The position numbers and the translations under genes were made by a program. This document shows, in pieces, positions 7,170 to 12,912 of a stretch of 17,042 nucleotides of DNA; position 1 is the first letter of the stretch; every line of letters begins with the position of its first letter. This DNA comes from Actinomycetes bacterium (GTDB lineage Bacteria; Actinomycetota; Acidimicrobiia; Acidimicrobiales; RAAP-2), in the NCBI GenBank assembly GCA_021801615.1, contig JAJYXS010000138.1:1-17042 (forward strand). Direction: 5' to 3'. The notes below the pieces were generated by a model that was given only the letters and a program-made list of their open reading frames with translations, was not told where the DNA came from and did no database searches.

Positions 7170-7721
7170 TCACGCGTCGTAGGGCGGACGGGCGAACCCC
7201 TCGAGCGTCGCCTCCCCGTAGGAGAGGTCGCGCCAGCGTCGAACGCCGACTCGCAGCAGCGCGACCGCGCACGTCGGGAACGCAGCGAGCGCCTCATGGC
7301 CCGCTCGGTCGTCCGGAGCGAGTAGCTCCAGCGCGAGGGAGCGGATCGCGGGGTTGTGCCCCACGACCATCACCGCGCGCACCTCGTCGTCGACGGAGCG
7401 CACCTCGGCGAGAAGATCTGTCGGCGAGCCGTAGTAGAGCCGCCGGCGACGCTCGAGCGGCGTCCCGAGCGCGGCGACGACCAGCGCGCCCGTCTCGGTC
7501 GTGCGCGCGGCGGTCGAGGTGAGCACGAGCTCGGGCGTGGCCCCGGCGCCGAAGCCGAGGTCGCCCGCGCGGAGCCGGAGACCGAGCGCGGTGGCATCCC
7601 GTCTTCCCCTCGGGACGAGCAGCCGGTCGTGGTCGGTACCGCCGCGCGGCGGCTCGGGGTCGGTCTTCGCGTGGCGGAGCAGCCACAGGAAGCGCTCTGC
7701 GCCGTGACCGCGCGTGGTCAC
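7170..7721 (-). CDS. SixA-like histidine phosphatase
   Basis: The protein has 183 residues. The GTG start at 7721-7719 is chosen because it overlaps the recR stop (GTGA) and lies shortly before the conserved LLRHAKT motif. The phosphoglycerate-mutase/histidine-phosphatase branch is shown by Arg16-His17 in LLRHAKT (phospho-acceptor His), the internal TSTAARTTETG region, and the second His122 in VVGHNPAI, the HNP form characteristic of SixA. SixA in E. coli removes phosphate from histidine phosphotransfer proteins; the substrate of actinobacterial homologues is unclear. The frame stays open upstream through recR, but that part is Arg/Pro/Gly-rich shadow sequence. The gene is the last of the dnaX-recR-phosphatase unit and meets guaA tail to tail with a 1-base gap. 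Confidence 0.9.
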   Translation of the reverse strand: MTTRGHGAERFLWLLRHAKTDPEPPRGGTDHDRLLVPRGRRDATALGLRLRAGDLGFGAGATPELVLTSTAARTTETGALVVAALGTPLERRRRLYYGSPTDLLAEVRSVDDEVRAVMVVGHNPAIRSLALELLAPDDRAGHEALAAFPTCAVALLRVGVRRWRDLSYGEATLEGFARPPYDA

Positions 7722-8320
7722 GACACGACGGCGCGGCGGCCCTCGATCGCGCGGCCGAGCGTGAGCTCGTCGGCGTACTCGAGGTCCCCTCCGACCGGCA
7801 AGCCACTCGCGATCCGCGTGACCGTGATCCCGAGCGGGGTGAGCAGCCGGGCCAGGTACATCGCCGTCGCCTCGCCCTCCAGGTTCGGGTTCGTGCACAT
7901 GATCGCCTCGGTGATCCCCTCGGCCTCGACGCGCTGGAGCAGCTCACGGACGCGCAACTGGTCGGGCCCGATCCCCTCGAGCGGGTTCAACGCGCCGTGG
8001 AGCACGTGGTAGCGGCCGACGAACTGCCGGGTCCGCTCGACCGCCACGATGTCACGCGGGTCCTCCACGACGCACACCACGTGGGCGTCCCTGCGTGTGT
8101 CGGCACAGACGTCGCAGAGATCGCCGGACTCCGCCACGTTGAAGCAGCGTCCGCAGAGCGTCGTTCGTTCCTTGACGGCGACGATCGCCTCGGCGAGCCG
8201 ACGCGCGTCCTCTGCGGGGATCTTGAGGAGGAAGAACGCGATCCGCTGCGCGGACTTCGGTCCGATGCCTGGCAGCCGGCCGAGCTCGTCCATGAGCGAC
8301 CTGAGGGAGCCCGTGTACAC
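7718..8320 (-). CDS. recR: Recombination mediator RecR
   Basis: This 200-residue protein is full length for the family. The GTG at 8320-8318 gives the usual start (VYTGSLRSLMDELGRLPGIG). AGGAAG at 8335-8330 is a suitable ribosome-binding site, and the dnaX stop lies 4 bases upstream. Features are the helix-hairpin-helix LPGIGPKSAQR (16-26), a four-cysteine zinc finger (Cys56, 59, 69, 72), a Toprim domain starting at VVCVVEDPRDI (acidic Glu86) and a C-terminal GGDLEYADELTLGRAIEGR segment. RecR works with RecO (and RecF) to load RecA on gapped DNA. It is in the usual dnaX neighbourhood, but the small ybaB/ebfC gene normally between them is missing. The coupled downstream gene is a histidine phosphatase. 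Confidence 0.98.
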   Translation of the reverse strand: MYTGSLRSLMDELGRLPGIGPKSAQRIAFFLLKIPAEDARRLAEAIVAVKERTTLCGRCFNVAESGDLCDVCADTRRDAHVVCVVEDPRDIVAVERTRQFVGRYHVLHGALNPLEGIGPDQLRVRELLQRVEAEGITEAIMCTNPNLEGEATAMYLARLLTPLGITVTRIASGLPVGGDLEYADELTLGRAIEGRRAVVS

Positions 8321-8324
8321 CCGA

Positions 8325-10397
8325 TCAGACTTCCTGCGCGCCGGGGAAGGCCTCGAGGAGACGGGCCTCCGCGACGGCCTCGATCGAGCCGGAGGGCTGC
8401 TCCGGGTCGATCTCGTCGTCCGGATCGCCATACGCATCGTCGTACGGATCGTCGTACGGCCCTCCGCCCGGTCCGACGCCCGCCCGATCGCCCGCTCTCG
8501 CGCCCCCGCTCGCTCTCGCGCCCCGGGCAAAGCCTGTCGCAGTCCCTCCACCGGCGGGGGCGCCTTCGGTGGACGAGGCGGCAGTGGTCGCCGAGGCTCC
8601 AGGCTCGTCGACCGTCAGCTCGAGCGTGACCGGCGTGCCGAAGTAGGAGCCGATCGCCTGCTCGACGACGCCCCGCACCTCCTCGCAGCGGTCCCGGTGG
8701 GCCGCGTTCGGCAGCGCGAACGTCGCAGTGCGCCCTTCGACGGAGGTGAACCGACCGGCGCTGAAGAGCGCCTTCGCCCGCGCGGGAAGACCTCGCAGGA
8801 TGTGGTCGCCCCACGCTTCGACGATGTGGTCCCGATCAGGAGCCGGGAGCTCGTCGCCGGTGGTGGGGACGGCGGGGACGGCGGTGCCGCTGCCGATGGT
8901 GGTGGGGGCGGTGACGGATGCCTCCTCGGTCGAGCGCGCCGGACGCGGGGCCGCTGGGGCCGGCTGGGGTGCCGCGTCCGGCGGGGACGCCGCGTCCCGG
9001 GCGCTTCGCGGACGTGCCGCCGCCCGCTGGCGGCGCAACGCTCCGAGACCGGGGCGCTGCTGCAAGGGCTGGGGTTCTCCGAGGTCCGGAGGCTCCGGCG
9101 GGGGCTGGGGTTCTCCGAGGCCCGGAGGCTCCGGCGGGGGCTGGGGTTCTCCGAGGCCCGGAGGCTCCGGCGGGGACGGCAAGGCGGTGGGAGCCGTGCC
9201 TTGCGACGGAATGCGAGGCACGGCGAGTGCCCCACCGGCCAGCGCCTGCTCGAGGCGGGCGACCCGGTCGAGAAGCGCGGTCGTCGAATCGTCCAGCTCG
9301 GGTCGAGCCAACCTGACGAGGCTCACCTCGAGGACCGCTCGTGGATCGGGCGCGTCACGCATGTCCACCTGTGCGCGCCCGAGCGTCTCGATCGCGCGCA
9401 CGACCCGTGGGAGACCGAGACGCGCCGCGTGCTCCGACAGACGTTCGCGCTCGCTGCCCGCAGCCCCGCACAGCTCAGGCGCGAGCGTCACGAGGAACGC
9501 CTGCCGGAGGTCGTCCACGAGCTCGGTCGCGACCTGCTGGGGTCCCCAACCGGCCTCGTGCAAGGCCGCGACGGCGACGAGCGCCTGGCGGGCATCCTCT
9601 ACGGCGAGCGCCTCGGTGAGCCCGACCACGTCCGGCCGGAGAGCATCCGCCGATCCCGAAGCCACCACCTGATCGAGCGCGGACAGCGCGTCGCGCGCCG
9701 AACCGCGACCCTTTCGGACCGCGACGGCGATGTCGTCGTCGGCGAGCCCCAGGCCCGCTGCGGCGCTCACGTCGTGGAGGAGCGCGTCCAGCGTGCCGGC
9801 TCCGATGAGCCCGAATTCGAGGTGCTGCGTGCGGCTCCGGATCGTCGCGGGGACCTTCTGCGGATCGGTCGTCGCCAGGACGAAGACCACGTGGCCCGGA
9901 GGCTCTTCGAGCGTCTTCAACAGCGCGTTGGCCGCTGCGTTCGAGAGCATGTGGACCTCGTCGACGATGTACACCTTCCACCGGCCCGGGGTCGCGAGCG
10001 CCGCGTGGGCGATCAGCTCGCGCATGGCGTCGACGCCGTTGTTCGAGGCAGCGTCGAGCTCGTGCACGTCGAACGAGCTCCCGCGGGCGATCTCGGCACA
10101 CGACGTGCACACGCCACATGGCTCCCCGTCGACCGGTTCGGCGCAGTTCAGCGCTCTGGCGAGGATGCGCGCCGTGGACGTCTTGCCGGTGCCCCGCGGC
10201 CCGCTGAAGAGGTACGCGTGCGCCACCCGCCCGTCGCGCACGGCGCCCTGCAGTGCCCGCACGACGTGGGGCTGCCCCCGCAGCTCCGCGAACTTGCCCG
10301 GCCGGAACCGCCGGTAGAGGGAGACGAATTCCGGAGCGCCGGGTTCGTCCGCGGACCGGGCGGTGCCCCCTGGGGATGTCGCGGTCGGATCGGCCAC
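8325..10397 (-). CDS. dnaX: DNA polymerase III subunit gamma/tau
   Basis: This 690-residue clamp-loader ATPase is read from the GTG at 10397-10395, about 24 residues before the conserved FVSLYRRFRPGKF start. The AAA+ module shows Walker A GPRGTGKT (66-73), zinc-binding Cys85, 94, 97 and 100, and Walker B IVDEVH (144-149). The usual SRC arginine-finger motif reads SRTQ (188-191), with Thr for Cys. A clamp-loader collar follows, then a Pro-rich linker (about 390-510) with three 12-residue repeats, a tau-type C-terminal domain (about 515-600), and an acidic tail ending in AEARLLEAFPGAQEV, typical of actinobacteria. The frame is open upstream to 10769, but that part crosses ffs and the complement of tRNA-Ser and is not coding. 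No A-run slippery site for a short gamma form was seen. Confidence 0.96.
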   Translation of the reverse strand: MADPTATSPGGTARSADEPGAPEFVSLYRRFRPGKFAELRGQPHVVRALQGAVRDGRVAHAYLFSGPRGTGKTSTARILARALNCAEPVDGEPCGVCTSCAEIARGSSFDVHELDAASNNGVDAMRELIAHAALATPGRWKVYIVDEVHMLSNAAANALLKTLEEPPGHVVFVLATTDPQKVPATIRSRTQHLEFGLIGAGTLDALLHDVSAAAGLGLADDDIAVAVRKGRGSARDALSALDQVVASGSADALRPDVVGLTEALAVEDARQALVAVAALHEAGWGPQQVATELVDDLRQAFLVTLAPELCGAAGSERERLSEHAARLGLPRVVRAIETLGRAQVDMRDAPDPRAVLEVSLVRLARPELDDSTTALLDRVARLEQALAGGALAVPRIPSQGTAPTALPSPPEPPGLGEPQPPPEPPGLGEPQPPPEPPDLGEPQPLQQRPGLGALRRQRAAARPRSARDAASPPDAAPQPAPAAPRPARSTEEASVTAPTTIGSGTAVPAVPTTGDELPAPDRDHIVEAWGDHILRGLPARAKALFSAGRFTSVEGRTATFALPNAAHRDRCEEVRGVVEQAIGSYFGTPVTLELTVDEPGASATTAASSTEGAPAGGGTATGFARGARASGGARAGDRAGVGPGGGPYDDPYDDAYGDPDDEIDPEQPSGSIEAVAEARLLEAFPGAQEV
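9069..9176 (-). repeat. Three tandem 36-bp repeats inside dnaX
   Basis: Units 9069-9104, 9105-9140 and 9141-9176 are nearly identical, differing at single bases near 9084 and at the last base. On the coding (minus) strand each encodes PPPEPPGLGEPQ, with an Asp variant in the last-translated unit and a Ser at the very start, corresponding to DnaX residues 408-443. The length is a multiple of three, so copy-number change would keep the frame. They lie in the flexible linker between the ATPase/collar and tau domains. Confidence 0.95.
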
Positions 10398-10460
10398 GAG
10401 AGGCGAGCCTACCGGTGGGCACCGACAGGCATCGGACGCAGACCCGGGGTCCCGGCGCTC

Positions 10461-10572
10461 GGTGCGATGGCCAGGTTGGCTGCGGCACACGGCCTCACCC
10501 GCTGAGAGCTGCTGCCTTCCGACCCTGACTCGGTTCACGGGCGACCGTTGCGCAGGACCCGGCCACCGCACC
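10461..10572 (-). ncRNA. ffs: Signal recognition particle RNA, small bacterial (4.5S) type
   Basis: On the minus strand the ends GGTGCGGTGGCC (10572-10561) and GGCCATCGCACC (10472-10461) pair fully, and pairing continues outward to about 10581/10452 (21 bp in all). The interior matches E. coli 4.5S RNA in order: CGCAACG, the apical GTCAGGGTCGGAAGGCAGCAGC-like element with the GGAA tetraloop and asymmetric loop that binds Ffh, then GTGTGCCG. At 112 nt it is close to the 114-nt E. coli RNA. It lies 63 bases upstream of dnaX in the same direction, a common actinobacterial arrangement. A TATCCT hexamer at 10598-10593 could be its -10 box. The exact mature ends are uncertain by several bases because the outer helix extends further. 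Confidence 0.95.
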
Positions 10573-10608
10573 GAACGCCGGCGGAGGCCACCAGGATACT
10601 GCGCCTTC

Positions 10609-10682
10609 GCCTGGTGTGCCCCAGGCCCGCGCCGTCGGGTCGCCCGTCCAGGCCGGATAGCCTGGCTCGACCGCAGCCAGGC
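10609..10682. repeat. Alternating CCAGGC/GCCTGG array between ffs and tRNA-Ser
   Basis: Five copies occur in 74 bases: GCCTGG 10609-10614, CCAGGC 10621-10626, CCAGGC 10648-10653, GCCTGG 10660-10665 and CCAGGC 10677-10682. The fourth copy can pair with the third (6-base loop) or the fifth (extended to 8 bp, GCCTGGCT/AGCCAGGC, 7-base loop), giving mutually exclusive hairpins. It fills the divergent promoter region of two stable RNA genes. Confidence 0.7.
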
Positions 10683-10692
10683 TGCGGCTCCA

Positions 10693-10777
10693 GGAGGCGT
10701 GCGAGAGCGGCCGAATCGGCACGATTGGAAATCGTGTGTGGGGCAACCCACCGTGGGTTCAAATCCCACCGCCTCCG
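10693..10777 (+). tRNA. tRNA-Ser (anticodon GGA)
   Basis: This 85-nt cloverleaf has acceptor GGAGGCG (10693-10699) pairing with CGCCTCC (10770-10776) and discriminator G at 10777. The anticodon stem CACGA/TCGTG encloses loop TTGGAAA (anticodon GGA). It has the long variable arm of class II tRNAs (TGTGGGGCAACCCAC region) and a T arm with GGTTCAAATCC. CCA is not encoded. It reads UCC/UCU serine codons. It is divergent from ffs. Confidence 0.97.
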
Positions 10778-10789
10778 CGCGGGGGGGTC

Positions 10790-10811
10790 GTGACGAAACG
10801 AGTGACGAAAC
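10790..10811. repeat. Direct repeat of GTGACGAAAC just after tRNA-Ser
   Basis: The 10-mer GTGACGAAAC occurs at 10790-10799 and 10802-10811, spaced by GA (12-base period), 12 bases beyond the tRNA-Ser 3' end. It could be a binding-site pair, debris of an integration end, or chance. Confidence 0.5.
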
Positions 10812-10863
10812 CCTCGCCCACGAGCATCGTGAGGGCCCAACGGGTCACCGACAAGGGTGGAAG

Positions 10864-12083
10864 TCACGCGTCGGGCGCCTGTGGCAGTCGCTGTGACCAC
10901 CCAGCCCGTCTCCGCAAGGGAAGTCGGGGCTGGAGGTCGGTGAAGTCCCGGCCCTTCGCCCAGGACCGCACAGCCGGATGTTCGTCGCGGCCACCGCGCA
11001 GGCCGCCAGGATGGACGTCTTCACGATCCCGACCACCCGGCACCATCCTCGTCGCACATTCTCGCTCGAGGGGTTCTTCATGTTCTCGACCTTGGGCGTC
11101 CCCCGCGGGAGCAGCGCTGGGACCGGGCAGTTGGCGCAGACCAGTTTGCCTGCTTGTGCCGGGCACTCCCAGCGCCCCTTGCCCTGATCCTTCGCCGTCG
11201 GCCGGGCGTTCCAGGCGCTGCGGAAGGCGGCGAGCTGGCGATGGCGATCTTCGCGGTGAGCTCCTCGAGCGCTTGCTTCGCCTTCTGGTGGCTGGCCAGT
11301 TCGGCGGCGGATGCGTTCTTGCGCATCGGTCCAAGGACAAGCTTGACCGGGTGGTTGATGACCACGAGGTCGTCGAACGCCAGGTCGTGTCGTGCCGCTT
11401 GCACTTCGAGTGCGGCCCTGCAGTGGGGCGGGCCGTCGATCATCGCGACGCCCTCGAAGTCCCGGACACCGTGATCGCTGGGGTGGAGGTCGAACATCCG
11501 CGTGATCTCGCGTGCACGCAGCTCGTCGTCCCATCGCTCGGCGACGAGGTAGGACCACGCCCGGTCGTTCCACAGTTCGCAGACGTCGTGGCGCCTCGGT
11601 CGACTTGTTGTCGTAGGTACGGGTGCGATACCGCCAGCGCGCGTCGAAGTCGAAGGAGTAGCCCTCACCTCCGATCGCTTCGAGGCCGTTCTCGACTGTC
11701 GCCGGTTCCGGCACGCCCGATGCCGCGCCCGTCGATCGCTTCTTGCCCCTGGCCCCAGGACTCGAGTCCGGTCCCGTCGAGTGCGAGCGAGGCCGGCTGC
11801 GGAACGTGCTCTGGAAGCGAGGCTTCGATGATCTTGTCGAGCACGTGCTGGAGCGCCTGGGCGCGCGTCGCGGTCTTCGGACGCGAGGTCGGGACGACGG
11901 CCCTCGGTGTAGGCCCGGTGTAGGCCAACCTCTTTCCGATTGCCTCGAGCAGGTAGCGCACCTGTCGGATCGTCGGATCGACAGCGATCGTGGTTCGGCA
12001 CCCAGACTGGGTCGGTACTCGGTTCCGAACGCAATGCGTGGCCTTCGGACCCTCGAGGGCGACAGCTGCGACACCGGGCCCAT
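10864..12083 (-). pseudogene. DDE-type transposase remnant with multiple frameshifts
   Basis: Transposase-like protein fragments follow one another on the minus strand but jump between frames. About 11979-11746 encodes DPTIRQVRYLLEAIGKRL... to LALDGTGLESWGQG. About 11750-11589 encodes KKRSTGAA... to FDFDARWRYRTRTYDNK. About 11596-11227 encodes CELWNDRAWSYLVAERWDDELRAR... to MIDGPPHCRAAL. About 11234-10982 encodes GRWECPAQAGKL... to VKTSILAACAVAATNIRL. About 10975-10864 encodes SWAKGRDFTDLQPRL. At least four frameshifts are needed, so no functional enzyme is made. The first Asp (ALDGTG) and second Asp (MIDG) suit an RNase H-like DDE transposase, and the CPAQAGKL segment resembles a transposase group common in actinobacteria; the IS family cannot be named. 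The 5' limit (ATG at 12083) is a guess. No terminal inverted repeats were found. Confidence 0.75.
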
Positions 12084-12215
12084 GGTGGCTTCGTCGCAGA
12101 CGTGTCGGGCTGCCTTGTCGTGCTCGGTCCGCTCCTCGGCGCCCGCCCGCGATGCTGACCAGAGGCGCCATAGGCTCGGAGCCGTGCACCGAGACCCCAT
12201 CCACCAATTGCGGCG

Positions 12216-12419
12216 ATGAAGCGCTTCCGCACGCATGCAGTGATCGTCGTGTTGATCGCTGCGGCCGTCGTGATCATCCTCTTCGTCGACGCGGTCCGAG
12301 TACGGATGGAGTGGGCCACCGGCGGCTTCGTCCTCGGTCTGGTCGCCTCGACGGTCGCGGTCCTCGACGCGCGTCGCCATCGCGCACGACGCGAGAAGTC
12401 AGGTTCCGCTCAGGAATGA
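12216..12419 (+). CDS. Small two-helix membrane protein, unrecognised
   Basis: This 67-residue protein has an ATG start at 12216. A basic N-terminus (MKRFRTH) precedes a hydrophobic helix at about residues 8-27 (VIVVLIAAAVVIILFVDAV), a short charged turn (RVRMEW), a second helix at about 35-52 (GGFVLGLVASTVAVL), and a strongly basic tail (RRHRARREK). By the positive-inside rule both ends would be cytoplasmic. Codon third positions are mostly G or C, as in the real genes nearby, which supports coding. No good ribosome-binding site is visible upstream. The topology recalls small LapA-like membrane proteins, but I do not recognise the family. It stands alone between the transposase remnant and tRNA-Lys. 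Confidence 0.6.
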   Translation: MKRFRTHAVIVVLIAAAVVIILFVDAVRVRMEWATGGFVLGLVASTVAVLDARRHRARREKSGSAQE

Positions 12420-12605
12420 CCCGCGCACGTCCAGCCCCTCTGAGCGCCGGTGTTCGTCCGGAGGCTCTGAGGCCGGCTGCCACATGGGGGGCTCGGTGGG
12501 ACTGGGATGCGACGGGATCGCGCGGTCGACACGGCGATCGACGCGTCGTGGTCCTGCGTCGATTGCATGCTCCGTCCTCGTCCTCGACGGCCGTTCTCCC
12601 CCCGG

Positions 12606-12678
12606 TGGGCCGCCCGGGTCTCGATCCCGGCACCTTGGGATTAAAAGTCCCCTGCTCTGCCTGATGAGCTAGCGGCCC
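12606..12678 (-). tRNA. tRNA-Lys (anticodon TTT)
   Basis: This 73-nt cloverleaf on the minus strand has acceptor GGGCCGC (12678-12672) pairing with GCGGCCC (12613-12607) and discriminator A at 12606. The D arm is AGCTCATCAGGCAGAGC, the anticodon stem GGGGA/TCCC encloses loop CTTTTAA (anticodon TTT), and the T arm is GCCGGGATCGAGACCCGGG. CCA is not encoded (the genome continues CCG). It reads AAA/AAG lysine codons. Its 3' end faces the transposase remnant. Confidence 0.97.
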
Positions 12679-12912
12679 GGGACTGCAAGATAACCCACGA
12701 GAAAACGCGCGGGACAATGCCGGGGTACCAGCCCGGCGCCCGGACAGTCCGTGAGCTGCCCACATGCGCAACCACCCAGCCGACTCGAGACCTCGGCGAC
12801 GACTAACCTCAACTGGGATGAGGGGGCCAGGTCTGGAAGCCGGCACCATCCGTCGTGCGCGGTCTCGCCGTTCCAATCTGAGAGAGCCAGCAACCCCAGG
12901 ACTGGGATCCTG
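12679..12912. other. Gene-free interval between tRNA-Lys and the methyltransferase gene
   Basis: This 234-base divergent intergenic stretch should hold the promoters of tRNA-Lys and of the methyltransferase module. An in-frame GTG at 12751 would add 54 residues to the methyltransferase, but that extension (Ser/Pro/Cys-rich) looks non-coding. Apart from the tRNA-Lys promoter candidate I see no clear site, inverted repeat or regulator gene. Confidence 0.5.
12688..12717 (-). promoter_or_regulatory. Candidate promoter of tRNA-Lys
   Basis: On the minus strand TTGTCC (12717-12712) and TTATCT (12693-12688) are separated by 18 bases, and the -10 ends 10 bases before the tRNA 5' end. Match to TTGACA is 4/6 and to TATAAT modest; the position is the main support. 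Confidence 0.4.

Noticed and set aside
5438..7297. 619-residue open frame on the minus strand opposite guaA
   Set aside because: Shadow of guaA; no recognisable domain, composition dominated by Arg, Asp, Val and Gly.
8049..10505. 818-residue open frame on the + strand opposite recR and dnaX
   Set aside because: It is the antisense shadow of two clearly homologous genes; the translation is Arg/Gly/Ala/Asp-rich with no motif, as expected from GC-biased codons on the other strand.
10398..10769. Upstream extension of dnaX
   Set aside because: It crosses the SRP RNA and the complement of tRNA-Ser; dnaX homology begins only after the GTG at 10397.
10736..11923. 395-residue + strand open frame starting inside tRNA-Ser
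   Set aside because: It lies opposite the transposase remnant and begins in a tRNA; no domain was recognised.
12420..12605. Short open frames and possible stems between the small membrane gene and tRNA-Lys
   Set aside because: No frame has recognisable protein features, and the stems are short and not followed by T-runs, so neither a gene nor a terminator is supported.
10778..12605. Integrase gene, CRISPR array or att duplicate of a tRNA end
   Set aside because: No tyrosine or serine recombinase, no regularly spaced repeats, and no second copy of either tRNA 3' end was seen in the window.
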